Source: JACPIL01 sp964362365
GTDB taxonomy: Archaea; Nanobdellota; Nanobdellia; Woesearchaeales; GW2011-AR9
Reading direction: 5' to 3'
Length of the DNA: 17,870 bases
Assembly (NCBI GenBank): GCA_964362365.1
Contig: CAYIEF010000020.1
Span: 1 to 17,870 of the forward strand
The notes under the pieces were generated by a model. That model had not been told where the DNA came from. It did not search any database and saw only the letters and a list, made by a program, of their open reading frames with translations. Within the stretch, counting starts at the first letter, position 1. Each line of letters opens with the position of its first letter. This document shows positions 1-6,685 of this stretch, piece by piece. Position numbers and translations under genes: made by a program.

Positions 1-93
1 GTAACATCTGCCAATATAGGGATATTGGTTAATATGAAGAAATAAATCCCAAAAGCCGTATTCTTTTATTTTGAATTTCTCGTAGTCACTCAT
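1..93 (-). CDS. N-terminus of a HIT-like protein (partial, runs off the left edge)
   Basis: Reading the minus strand from ATG at 93-91, an open frame continues for 31 codons to the window edge. It begins MSDYEKFKIKEY and continues with aromatic residues and IGRCY. The pattern K-E-Y-x-x-W-x-x-x-x-H-x-N-Q-x-x-x-I/L-G-R-C resembles the N-terminal strand region of a group of archaeal HIT (histidine triad) nucleotide-binding proteins, which normally go on to an HxHxH motif. That motif would lie outside the window, so the call rests on resemblance alone. The start is 4 nt after the site-2 protease stop codon, so the two genes are probably cotranscribed. Family is inferred; the open frame and spacing are seen directly. 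Confidence 0.5.
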   Translation of the reverse strand, partial: MSDYEKFKIKEYGFWDLFLHINQYPYIGRCY

Positions 94-97
94 AGTC

Positions 98-1282
98 TCA
101 GAGTATCTTCACCAACAACGGATAAAACAAATTTAACAACAATATCAGCAAGAAGAATAAGCTTACTTTGCGATAGAGTAATTCTCCTCGCTCAAGGCCG
201 CGCAACTTATGTAAAAATACCTGAGCCATTCTGCCTCCGTCAACAATCGGCAATGGTAACAAATTAAACAAGCCAATACCAACACTCAATAAAAACAACC
301 AGCGTAAGAATCCGGTAAACCAATCTAAAACTAGGTAAGCTGCCTTCCCGGCTCCTTGTTGAAAATTTTCTTTAATATTAAACTCATTTCTAATATCCTT
401 AATTCCAAGGAATGATTTTCGGGGATGGTCGGGATTGGCAGCGAGGACAAGAGAGTATTCTTTCTCTTTGGTTTGGATGGCGATGGTTTCTCCCGGCTTA
501 TAAAATAGTAGTTCATCACTAAATTCCTGGAAATTCTTCGTTGGTAGATCACCAATCCCGGTAATAATTGTGCCAGGTTTTATTCCCGCTTTGGCTGCCG
601 GCATGGTTTCATCAACATAGGCATCAAAAGTGAAGCCGGTAGATTCTACCATGGATTCCTGGAGCGGCAGGAAAGCAAAGTTAAGGAAAAGGATGGCAAC
701 AACAGCAAGAGCAACGTTGGCAAAGGAACCAGCAGCGAGAACAGAATATTGCACGATGTCTTTTTCACTGCGCAGTTTTTTTTCATCTGGTTCAACAAAT
801 GCTCCTAATATTGGACCAAAGAAGACCAAACCAGTATTTTTGACAGGAATATTATGCGCTCTGGCAACAATACCATGAGAAAATTCATGTATCACAGCAA
901 TAGCAAAAATAGCTAAAATCCAATACCAGAAGGGTAAAACCCCTAATCCGGGAACATGTACGCCGGGAAGGACTAAGGAAACTCCAGACACTGCTTCAGG
1001 CTGAGTGATAAGTGAATAAAGGTTATGTATGAGAACATACGATATCACCACCAATCCTACAAATCCTGCTCCCATGCCAATGTAGCCGAAGAGGATAACC
1101 CATTCGTGGAATTTTGCAGAATATTTGTCCATCCAGTGTAACCCAACTTTAGTTCGGTAGAGAAAGATGATCTTTGCCTGACGCTCTATTTTTTTCCAAT
1201 GGAAGGCGATAAATAGGACAACAAATAGGTAGAAGAGCAGGACGAACTTGTATTTGAGTACAAAGGCAAGAGCTTCAATCAT
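98..1282 (-). CDS. Site-2 protease family intramembrane zinc metalloprotease with PDZ domain (M50)
   Basis: A 394-residue polytopic membrane protein. It has the zinc-binding motif HEFSH at residues 132-136 inside a hydrophobic segment (catalytic Glu133). The second signature, NLLPLPIVDGG at about 340-350, supplies the third zinc ligand (Asp) of M50 proteases. Residues about 215-285 form a soluble PDZ-like insert with a K-A-G-I-K-P-G-T core. Hydrophobic helices lie at about 8-28, 62-90, 118-136, 175-205, 325-345 and 370-392. The family cleaves membrane-spanning substrates such as anti-sigma factors, SREBP-type regulators or signal-peptide remnants; the substrate here is unknown. The ATG at 1282 lies about 28 nt downstream of a TATA-like box. 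A HIT-like gene follows after 4 nt. Family assignment is firm; the physiological role is not visible. Confidence 0.93.
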   Translation of the reverse strand: MIEALAFVLKYKFVLLFYLFVVLFIAFHWKKIERQAKIIFLYRTKVGLHWMDKYSAKFHEWVILFGYIGMGAGFVGLVVISYVLIHNLYSLITQPEAVSGVSLVLPGVHVPGLGVLPFWYWILAIFAIAVIHEFSHGIVARAHNIPVKNTGLVFFGPILGAFVEPDEKKLRSEKDIVQYSVLAAGSFANVALAVVAILFLNFAFLPLQESMVESTGFTFDAYVDETMPAAKAGIKPGTIITGIGDLPTKNFQEFSDELLFYKPGETIAIQTKEKEYSLVLAANPDHPRKSFLGIKDIRNEFNIKENFQQGAGKAAYLVLDWFTGFLRWLFLLSVGIGLFNLLPLPIVDGGRMAQVFLHKLRGLERGELLYRKVSLFFLLILLLNLFYPLLVKIL

Positions 1283-1304
1283 AACCAGTAAAAGAAAGAA
1301 CGTA

Positions 1305-1316
1305 ACTTTTTATATG
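1305..1316 (-). promoter_or_regulatory. TATA-like box for the site-2 protease gene
   Basis: On the minus strand the box reads CATATAAAAAGT, centred about 28 nt before the ATG at 1282. This is the spacing expected for a leaderless or near-leaderless archaeal transcript. Confidence 0.55.
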
Positions 1317-1332
1317 TTTGGGTTGGCTATTT

Positions 1333-1935
1333 TTATTTCTTTTCGTAATAGGAACTCAAGCGGGCCTTTAAGCTATCAGGCGGGTAGTTATAATCTTTAA
1401 GATACCAATACATATGAGGGGGATTCTCGTAATAGAATAAAGTATTGTCTTCATCAAAACAGATCTTCTGGCTACCATCGAAACAAACCGCTCCATGATC
1501 GAGATAAGATTTTTCATACACATCAGTGGTTCTGTTATGCTTTTCATTTAGCTCTATTTCCCATTCAAGGTCTTCCAACTGATTCTCGACTAACTCCAGC
1601 ATTGAGGAAATACTACACGAACTTCCTCCTTCATATTCAGTAAATCCAGCATCTTCACATGTTTTGAATTCAGAGTATTTTACTTTGAAAGGAAGTAATC
1701 CGCTTACATTTGTGATTCTTGGAGTTTGATTCTCAAAAATACCAACTACAGTAAAAGACCATTGCTCTTTAGCATTGTGTCCACCTCGATACTGTTCCAC
1801 AATATATGTTTCAGGGACATATACATTCTCAAGTCGAGATATCAATTCTTCAGTGTCGGAAATCTTTTCGGTCGTCTGTGTGTTCTGACAACTAGTCAAG
1901 ACCATACATAAAAGCAAAATCCCTAATAGCTTCAT
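1333..1935 (-). CDS. Predicted secreted lipoprotein, function unknown
   Basis: A 200-residue protein with a typical lipoprotein signal: a Lys near the N-terminus, a hydrophobic stretch, then the lipobox LTSC at residues 13-16 followed by QNTQ. Cys16 would be lipidated and the rest would sit outside the membrane. The mature part is acidic and polar, with Cys pairs at CEDAGFTEYEGGSSC and CFDGSQKIC that could form disulfides. I do not recognise a domain. It has its own TATA-like box about 30 nt before the ATG. It lies 64 nt downstream of the eL40 stop on the same strand, so it is probably transcribed separately. The signal peptide is clear; the function is unknown. Confidence 0.8.
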   Translation of the reverse strand: MKLLGILLLCMVLTSCQNTQTTEKISDTEELISRLENVYVPETYIVEQYRGGHNAKEQWSFTVVGIFENQTPRITNVSGLLPFKVKYSEFKTCEDAGFTEYEGGSSCSISSMLELVENQLEDLEWEIELNEKHNRTTDVYEKSYLDHGAVCFDGSQKICFDEDNTLFYYENPPHMYWYLKDYNYPPDSLKARLSSYYEKK

Positions 1936-1959
1936 CTTGTAAGAAAAGAATTAAAGCAT

Positions 1960-1970
1960 ACTTATAAAAT
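1960..1970 (-). promoter_or_regulatory. TATA-like box for the lipoprotein gene
   Basis: The minus strand reads ATTTTATAAGT, centred about 30 nt before the ATG at 1935. A short T-run just upstream (minus strand, about 1977-1981) could end the eL40 transcript, but this is weak. Confidence 0.55.
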
Positions 1971-1999
1971 CTTTGTAAAAAGTTTCTTTAAATTAGATC

Positions 2000-2164
2000 T
2001 TATTTCTTCCTTTTCGGCCGTAACTTAACAGAAGAACAACTTCTACATTTAATCTTGCCCTGGCTGACTTTCAGACTGGACGCGCGAATTTTAGCTTTGC
2101 AGTTCCTGCAGACAAAAACTCCTTTGATCAAACGGTTCAATGCTTCGTCGAATTTAGTAGCCAT
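2000..2164 (-). CDS. rpl40e: Large-subunit ribosomal protein eL40 (L40e)
   Basis: A 54-codon gene starting at ATG 2164-2162 and ending at TAA 2002-2000. The protein begins MATKFDEALNRLI and has two zinc-finger knuckles, CRNC (Cys19, Cys22) and CRSC (Cys40, Cys43), in the C-x2-C...C-x2-C spacing of eL40. It ends in a basic LRPKRKK tail, matching the family's LRPK tail. It is a zinc-ribbon component of the archaeal 50S subunit. The start codon overlaps the eIF5A stop by one base (TAATG), so the two genes are translationally coupled. Length is normal for archaeal eL40 (about 50 residues). The assignment rests on the Cys spacing, the tail and the company of eIF5A. Confidence 0.88.
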   Translation of the reverse strand: MATKFDEALNRLIKGVFVCRNCKAKIRASSLKVSQGKIKCRSCSSVKLRPKRKK

Positions 2165-2556
2165 TATGATTTCACTTGTTTCATGACTTTTGCGCCCATG
2201 ATGGTCCAGTACAACACTTCTTTCCCTTCTTTGACTTCTTCTTTCAATTCTTCAGGGATTTCCATGTCGAAAGTTTCATAGGTTTCCATGTCCATAACAT
2301 TTGCTGAATTTCCAGAGATGGATAAGATTTGAGCAGATTTCTTTTCGATGATCGGCGCTTCGACCCTGTCGTGGCCGGGCATGACAATCTGCCTTTTTTT
2401 GCCGTCAAGAATACCTACTGCGGTTAGATTTACCTTAGCGTGCCCGTGCTTACCCGGACGTGAGGTTGCGGTATCGGTGATCTTACAAGGCGCTTCATCG
2501 ATAATAATGGTGTCGCCTTTCTTGAGCGTACCTACGCTGACTAACTTTTTCTCCAT
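2164..2556 (-). CDS. eif5a: Translation initiation/elongation factor 5A (aIF5A)
   Basis: A 130-residue protein with the complete aIF5A layout. An N-terminal SH3-like domain carries the hypusine loop SRPGKHGHAK, where Lys36 is the residue converted to hypusine or deoxyhypusine. A C-terminal OB-fold domain runs from about residue 70 to 130. The factor binds the ribosomal E site and relieves stalling at difficult peptide bonds such as polyproline. The ATG at 2556 sits about 28 nt downstream of an AT-rich TATA-like box, suggesting a leaderless start. The stop codon overlaps the start of eL40. Identification is secure from the modification loop and length. Confidence 0.97.
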   Translation of the reverse strand: MEKKLVSVGTLKKGDTIIIDEAPCKITDTATSRPGKHGHAKVNLTAVGILDGKKRQIVMPGHDRVEAPIIEKKSAQILSISGNSANVMDMETYETFDMEIPEELKEEVKEGKEVLYWTIMGAKVMKQVKS

Positions 2557-2576
2557 GCCTACAAAAAATTAGGGGT

Positions 2577-2592
2577 TATTTTTAAATATATC
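2577..2592 (-). promoter_or_regulatory. TATA-like box for eIF5A-eL40
   Basis: The minus strand reads ATATATTTAAAAATAA; the core TATTTAAA is centred about 28 nt before the ATG at 2556. It sits just before the 3' end of the small unknown gene at 2594. Confidence 0.6.
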
Positions 2593-2593
2593 G

Positions 2594-2839
2594 TTAGTCT
2601 TGGGTTGCTATTGGATCGTAATGCCATAAGAAGAACCTTTCATCTTTTCGCTTTAAGACAAATTTTCCCTTTGGGAATTGGTATTCTGATTTGATTTTTT
2701 CAGCAATTTTGCTGTAATAACCGACTGCATGTCCACCGTTTTCCATCTTTAAGTTCCATTCGTAATGTTCAGTGAGCTGTTCGAGCATGGATCTCTTACT
2801 CAAAGAATGTCCAGAAGTTTGGTTTTCTTTTTCCTGCAT
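2594..2839 (-). CDS. Small protein of unknown function, overlapping the SprT-like gene
   Basis: An open frame of 81 codons from ATG 2839, soluble and charged, with a short aromatic C-terminal half (about residues 40-75) that could be one small domain. I do not recognise a family. With the start at 2839 the gene overlaps the end of the SprT-like gene by 44 nt, and a GAGGA sequence lies about 8 nt before that ATG. An alternative ATG at 2788 (residue 18) would begin just after the upstream stop codon and give 64 residues. I cannot decide between them. It reads in the same direction as the metalloprotein and was probably cotranscribed with it. Confidence 0.6.
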   Translation of the reverse strand: MQEKENQTSGHSLSKRSMLEQLTEHYEWNLKMENGGHAVGYYSKIAEKIKSEYQFPKGKFVLKRKDERFFLWHYDPIATQD

Positions 2840-3476
2840 ATTTCTTCCTCTTGATTATAGTTTCAATTTCCTTCTCGATTTTTTCATGGTTGGGATAAAG
2901 CTTCTCATCTTCCTTGAATGCCCTGGTGTGAAAGGAACTTCTTCCATAATTATGCTTGAATTTATGATATTTATGCAACAATTCATGGTACATTAGGAAG
3001 TCAAGAATTTCTGAATCAGCATCAGCAAACAATGTAGACACGGTGATAGTATCGGTATGGAAATTGTAGCTTGCTAATTTGCGGAAGGAAGCTGTCCCCC
3101 AGGTTAAATTTGGTTTTTCTACCGAGTTGGAGAGAAATTGATGATTGACGCGGTCAAAGGAAGTTTCTAGCAATGGATCAGATTTAGTTTTTGGAGTTAA
3201 GATAGGAATATTCTTGATGAAGTTGTTGTATAATTCGATGTTATGAGTATGTGCTCTGGTTTTGAGGATTCTTAATAGCAGATGCTGAATTAACCCTATT
3301 TTTATTTCTTTATCGATGTCTTTCCATTGCAGATTGAGATTGACTTTAATTTTTCTGGGCTCTAAACGGATATTGGCATTAAAATCAGCCAATCTGCGGT
3401 TGTATTCCATCTCCGCTTGGTAGGGGAATTCTTTCTCCGGGAATAGACGTTGATATGATTCTTCGATAAGGTTCAT
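2796..3476 (-). CDS. SprT-like zinc metallopeptidase-fold protein
   Basis: The frame could open at ATG 3494, but a TATA-like box lies at 3496-3507, which would leave no room for a leader. ATG 3476 lies about 25 nt downstream of that box and is preferred, giving 226 residues. HELLHKYHKF starts at about residue 164 and contains the HExxH zinc motif. A further His in the FHTRAFKEDE segment 19 residues later is the likely third ligand, and a basic tail follows. This resembles the SprT/YgjP-type metallopeptidases, which include the DNA-protein crosslink protease Spartan in eukaryotes. The N-terminal 100 residues form a separate beta-rich or mixed region. Zinc binding is likely; the biological substrate is unknown. 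Confidence 0.78.
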   Translation of the reverse strand: MNLIEESYQRLFPEKEFPYQAEMEYNRRLADFNANIRLEPRKIKVNLNLQWKDIDKEIKIGLIQHLLLRILKTRAHTHNIELYNNFIKNIPILTPKTKSDPLLETSFDRVNHQFLSNSVEKPNLTWGTASFRKLASYNFHTDTITVSTLFADADSEILDFLMYHELLHKYHKFKHNYGRSSFHTRAFKEDEKLYPNHEKIEKEIETIIKRKKYAGKRKPNFWTFFE

Positions 3477-3495
3477 ATAGTGTATAATTATCATG

Positions 3496-3507
3496 ATATT
3501 TTATAAG
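3496..3507 (-). promoter_or_regulatory. TATA-like box for the SprT-like gene
   Basis: The minus strand reads CTTATAAAATAT, centred about 25 nt before ATG 3476. This box decides the start: it abuts the alternative ATG at 3494. Confidence 0.6.
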
Positions 3508-3546
3508 AATTGCCTATATATGGTTAGGTAGTATAGGTTGAGTAAG

Positions 3547-3556
3547 GTTTAAATAG
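3547..3556 (+). promoter_or_regulatory. TATA-like box for the HEPN-MNT pair
   Basis: The plus strand reads GTTTAAATAG, centred about 27 nt before ATG 3578. Together with the box at 3496-3507 it makes a short divergent promoter region. Confidence 0.55.
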
Positions 3557-3577
3557 ATTATTGCCATTTATTAATTG

Positions 3578-3960
3578 ATGAGACCTGAAGCAGAACGCTG
3601 GTTTTTACAAAGTGAAGAAGAACTTGAAACCGCTAAAGTAAGTTTTAAAGGAGGAAAATGGTTTGCAGTTTCCTTTTGGTGCCAGCAAGCGGCAGAAAAA
3701 TCATTAAAAGCTCTGTTTATAGTTAAAAAAAAAGAATCTCCTGGAACAACTCATTCGCTTACTTTTTTAGGAAGAGAATTACATGTTCCAAGAGAATATT
3801 CTAATCTTCTGCGGGACTTAACCAAGGATATTATCTCTCACGATATCCCGATGCCAGTGAAGACGTCCCTTTTAAGGCTTATGTGAAAGAAGATGCCGAG
3901 AATTATTTACGTCAGTGCGAGAAATTGTTACAATGGGTAAAGTCACAACTAAAGAAGTAA
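3578..3960 (+). pseudogene. HEPN-domain protein (toxin half of a HEPN-MNT pair), frameshifted
   Basis: From ATG 3578 (a TTG at 3575 is less likely) the frame encodes a helical HEPN domain with the typical A-x-x-W-F-x-x-S-x-x-E-L-x-x-A opening and the WCQQAAEKSLKAL core. This frame ends early at TGA 3884-3886. Shifting frame at about 3839-3841 recovers RYPDASEDVPFKAYV and then EDAENYLRQCEKLLQWVKSQ, ending at TAA 3960. That is the conserved C-terminal helix of this family. One missing base between TCT (3836-3838) and CGA (3841-3843) explains the break; an ACA codon there would restore an S-T-R-Y-P-D sequence. HEPN proteins of this type act as RNases or as targets of the partner nucleotidyltransferase. 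The break may be a real mutation or an assembly error. The restored frame overlaps the MNT gene by 28 nt, as is normal for such pairs. Confidence 0.82.
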
Positions 3961-4244
3961 TCAAAGAACTGAAAAAGATGAAAAAGAACTATAAAGTAGA
4001 AAAAGTGCTGCTGTTTGGCTCTCGGGCCAGGAATGAAGAATTGTTAAGCAGCGACGTCGACGTTATCGCTGTCTCTAAAAAATTTAGTGGTATTCCCTTC
4101 AGAAAACGCCCTAATAAGTTTCTTGACGCTTGGAAATTGCCAGTAGATTTAGAAATCTTATGTTATTCTCCAGAAGAATTAGGCCGTAAGAGGAAAGAGA
4201 TAGGTTTAGTGCGGGAAGCGCTGAAGCAGGGAAAAGAGATTTAG
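3933..4244 (+). CDS. Minimal nucleotidyltransferase (MNT), antitoxin partner of HEPN
   Basis: A 103-residue protein from ATG 3933 (an in-frame GTG at 3915 is possible). It has the pol-beta-type NTase motif GSRAR at residues 29-33, the SDVDV metal-binding pair Asp41 and Asp43, and a third acidic residue Asp72 in PVDLEIL. All three catalytic carboxylates are therefore present, so the enzyme should be active. Known MNT antitoxins transfer AMP to a tyrosine of the HEPN partner and silence it. The gene overlaps the restored 3' end of the HEPN gene by 28 nt. The MNT appears intact while the HEPN is broken. Family is firm; the adenylylation role is by analogy. Confidence 0.88.
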   Translation: MGKVTTKEVIKELKKMKKNYKVEKVLLFGSRARNEELLSSDVDVIAVSKKFSGIPFRKRPNKFLDAWKLPVDLEILCYSPEELGRKRKEIGLVREALKQGKEI

Positions 4245-4262
4245 CGATTGTAGATTGATAAT

Positions 4263-4272
4263 GTTTTTATAG
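4263..4272 (+). promoter_or_regulatory. TATA-like box for the 4304 gene
   Basis: The plus strand reads GTTTTTATAG, centred about 36 nt before ATG 4304. This leaves room for a short leader with a GGTGG ribosome binding site at 4294-4298, 5 nt before the ATG. Confidence 0.45.
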
Positions 4273-4303
4273 GGATTGGCCATGTTTTAGTTTGGTGGTT
4301 GAA

Positions 4304-4729
4304 ATGACAAAGACTCTGGAAGAAAAGATTGAAGAACGGATACAACAGGCGATGGATAGGAATATTATTGGAAAAGCAGGGGCGGTTGCCGAAGGTTTAG
4401 GTTCTCCCTTCAAGCTGGAAAATGAAGACGCTATTGAGCAAGGTTACTGTTATGATAAAGGATCATTAAAGGTAAAGAAGTTAAATGTAACTGCTTTCGC
4501 AAAATATGATTTTTCAGGACGTAATCTCGTTTCTACTTCTGTCCAATTTGGTGGCGAAGTAAAATTTTATGCAGAAGATGATAAAATTGAAGCGTATATT
4601 CCTGGAGATTGGGAAAAGGAATTAGATAAGAGTTATAAGGTGGTTTCGGCACAGGCAGAAAAAAGGGCAGAAAATTATCCCCTAAGAGAATTACGCGAAA
4701 GAGCAGCTAAATTTGGTCTTAAGTATTAA
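4304..4729 (+). CDS. Conserved-looking soluble protein of unknown function
   Basis: A 141-residue soluble protein from ATG 4304; the frame also opens at TTG 4292, but GGTGG at 4294-4298 points to the ATG. The N-terminus is a charged helix, followed by a Gly-rich turn, a beta-rich middle (about residues 45-100, alternating hydrophobics such as LVSTSVQFGGEVKFY) and a charged C-terminal helix (about 105-141). No signal peptide, membrane segment or metal motif is visible. I do not recognise the family. It lies downstream of the HEPN-MNT pair but has its own promoter-like sequence, so a role with that pair is not indicated. It converges with aRF1, with only 8 nt between stop codons. Confidence 0.75.
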   Translation: MTKTLEEKIEERIQQAMDRNIIGKAGAVAEGLGSPFKLENEDAIEQGYCYDKGSLKVKKLNVTAFAKYDFSGRNLVSTSVQFGGEVKFYAEDDKIEAYIPGDWEKELDKSYKVVSAQAEKRAENYPLRELRERAAKFGLKY

Positions 4730-4737
4730 TTTTTCTC

Positions 4738-5838
4738 TTACTCTATCTCATACCTCAGTATAGCCGCAATCCCGCCTAATTCTTTCAACTGTACCCCCTC
4801 ACGGGTTTCGGTGGAAATGATCTTCACTACTGCTCCGCCTTTCTGCGCTTTTTCTTCCAGTTCAAATATCCTGTCTTCAGACATGCTTTCAGACAATAAA
4901 AGCACTCCCACGGCATTCATTTCCAACGCTTTTAGGGTCTGTGCTTCTCCATAGGTTACTTTGTTGGGATTCTCTCTGAATTCGTTGAAGAATTCCTGTA
5001 CTGCTTTCTTTTCTCTGGCGATCTCTTCTTCAGCCAACAAATCTTCAGATTTATCCAGCAATTCCTGCAATCCATATTCTTCCGTGTATGATAGGTCCTT
5101 AGTGCCGATGATTTTTTTCTGCAAGTCTCCGGTGATATATTCTTTCTGCAGGAAATCGTTGACGGTCGTTCCCGGACCGCCGACAATGATCCCCTTGAGG
5201 TTGTTGCCTAAAGGAAGGAACTGATTCTTCATGTATTCAGCGATCTTCTTGAAATGTTCTTTGTAGGCTCCTTCGCGGAGACGGGCGAATCTCTGAGCGC
5301 TCTGTCCTCCAGCCTTAAATTTCCCCGGGACTTCTGAGTGTGTTTTCTGCAGAACAACAATACTTTTTCCTTTCAATAAAGCAAGAGTGGCATCCCTTCT
5401 ATCTAAAACAACCAACCCATAGACCATATGATCTACCATAATGTCTTCCAGAATATCTGTGACGAAGTTTTTATCACAGCGGTAGATGCGCACGTTTAAT
5501 GGCACAGGCGGCTCGACGCTCCAGACCCGGAAATCTTGTTTTCCTTCCCCTGCGGCGAGGTTGCCGGAAAAAACAGCCAAACCATTGGGCGGAGTTTTTG
5601 GATAGCCGCGCAGATGCTGGATCATTTTTTCCAAGGCGCCTTGTACGTTTTTTCTGGTGACAGCAGATTTGATGTTAGAAGCAGTTCCCTGTTCTTCTGC
5701 CAGATGTTGGACGATTTTGAATAATTCGTATCCTTGGGGAATATAGACCGTTACAAACTCAGTATGGGGAGCCTTGTGGCTCTTTAATTCGTTGATAGTT
5801 TTACGTAAGTGCAGTTTTTCGGTTGCCGTTAAAGCCAT
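4738..5838 (-). CDS. prf1: Archaeal peptide chain release factor aRF1
   Basis: A 366-residue release factor that recognises all three stop codons and triggers peptide release. Domain 1 has NIKS at residues 55-58 and the stop-codon pocket motif YRCDKNF at 119-125. Domain 2 carries GGQ at 177-179 in KFKAGGQSAQRFARLREG, the peptidyl-tRNA hydrolysis loop. Domain 3 ends LGGIAAILRYEIE. Typical archaeal aRF1 is about 400-420 residues. Here the Cys-rich minidomain normally inserted in domain 3 is absent: VGVLLLSESMSEDRIFELEE (about 310-329) runs straight through with no Cys. The ATG at 5838 is about 28 nt downstream of a TATA-like box. The gene is divergent from the unknown gene at 5924. Confidence 0.96.
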   Translation of the reverse strand: MALTATEKLHLRKTINELKSHKAPHTEFVTVYIPQGYELFKIVQHLAEEQGTASNIKSAVTRKNVQGALEKMIQHLRGYPKTPPNGLAVFSGNLAAGEGKQDFRVWSVEPPVPLNVRIYRCDKNFVTDILEDIMVDHMVYGLVVLDRRDATLALLKGKSIVVLQKTHSEVPGKFKAGGQSAQRFARLREGAYKEHFKKIAEYMKNQFLPLGNNLKGIIVGGPGTTVNDFLQKEYITGDLQKKIIGTKDLSYTEEYGLQELLDKSEDLLAEEEIAREKKAVQEFFNEFRENPNKVTYGEAQTLKALEMNAVGVLLLSESMSEDRIFELEEKAQKGGAVVKIISTETREGVQLKELGGIAAILRYEIE

Positions 5839-5860
5839 GAGTTGAGAAATAGGGGAGGTA

Positions 5861-5870
5861 TTTTATAAAG
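5861..5870 (-). promoter_or_regulatory. TATA-like box for aRF1
   Basis: The minus strand reads CTTTATAAAA, centred about 28 nt before ATG 5838, again predicting a leaderless transcript. Confidence 0.62.
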
Positions 5871-5892
5871 ATTTGTTGATTTGTCCGCAATT

Positions 5893-5902
5893 CTTATAAA
5901 AT
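5893..5902 (+). promoter_or_regulatory. TATA-like box for the 5924 gene
   Basis: The plus strand reads CTTATAAAAT, centred about 26 nt before ATG 5924. It is divergent from the aRF1 box within the same 85-nt intergenic region. Confidence 0.6.
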
Positions 5903-5923
5903 TAGTTTGTTTTCAAGAAAAAT

Positions 5924-6685
5924 ATGACCTTCCTTGATGACTTATTGACTTTCAGCGGTTCTGTGCATGATGGAGAGAAGTTAGATTATGGCGTATTTGA
6001 CCAGAGATCATGGCTTGATAAATTACGGGATAAACCAATAGAACCAGAGTACAGAATGCATATGACGGCTGCGGGATTTCCGCTAGTTCTGCTGCATAAG
6101 AAGGATGGACAGCTGTATACGCCGGCAAAGGGAATGATGTTAATGCAATCGTGGCGGGATAAAAACATTGTTTTATCACACGATTTTTATCTGGGCGATA
6201 TTCTTGGTTATAAAACTGATGATGGAAATTTGCTTTTAAGCAATAGAATACAAAAAGGGTATGATGATTTCCGTCCTCGGGCGCCTTTTGTTCTTAACCA
6301 AGGAATTACCGTTGCTCATACTGTTACACCAGAAGGAGAAGTTGTTGAAGCAAGGCTTCACTATTCTTTTAATGCTGGGCGAGATATGATTTTTACTGTA
6401 TATCGTGAGAAAGAAACTAAGGCCATTGTCGCTGAAGCAGAGCTCAATATTTCTGTTCCTTGTCTTTTTGATAAACAGGGGATGGGGCATATGCGCCAAC
6501 GCGATATGGATATGCCTATTTACTTTTCTGTGGATTATGAGCCTACTCTTCGGAATCTCGTAGCCTTGGTGCAAAAGAAAAAGTTCACAGAGGAGGATCT
6601 TTTTTCCCTTTATAATCTCCAGTATTTTGTTACCCAGAAATTGATGGTGTCGGTAGGATTTCCAGAGAAGAAGCATCTTAATTAA
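5924..6685 (+). CDS. Soluble protein of unknown function
   Basis: A 253-residue protein with no signal peptide or membrane segment. The composition suggests a mixed alpha/beta fold: a helical N-terminus, then many short beta-like stretches (about residues 45-190), and a helical C-terminal part (about 205-245). No catalytic motif is apparent; the HMTAAGFPLVLLHKKDGQ and HMRQRDMDMPIYFSVDYEP segments look like the most distinctive parts. I do not recognise a family. It is transcribed alone from a clear TATA-like box. Its stop codon (6683-6685) lies inside the first bases of the transposon-like repeat that begins at 6680, so the last codons may have been altered by the insertion. Confidence 0.75.
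   Translation: MTFLDDLLTFSGSVHDGEKLDYGVFDQRSWLDKLRDKPIEPEYRMHMTAAGFPLVLLHKKDGQLYTPAKGMMLMQSWRDKNIVLSHDFYLGDILGYKTDDGNLLLSNRIQKGYDDFRPRAPFVLNQGITVAHTVTPEGEVVEARLHYSFNAGRDMIFTVYREKETKAIVAEAELNISVPCLFDKQGMGHMRQRDMDMPIYFSVDYEPTLRNLVALVQKKKFTEEDLFSLYNLQYFVTQKLMVSVGFPEKKHLN

Noticed and set aside
2594..2839. The 81-residue frame as the frameshifted C-terminus of the SprT-like protein
   Set aside because: The SprT-like protein already ends with a normal basic tail and the small frame has its own start and ribosome binding site.
3830..3850. Programmed ribosomal frameshift in the HEPN gene
   Set aside because: The site lacks a slippery heptamer or a downstream hairpin; a plain one-base loss explains the data better.
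6236..6676. Minus-strand open frame of 146 codons
   Set aside because: Antisense to the 5924 gene, which has a strong TATA-like box; the antisense frame reads as low-complexity protein without motifs.
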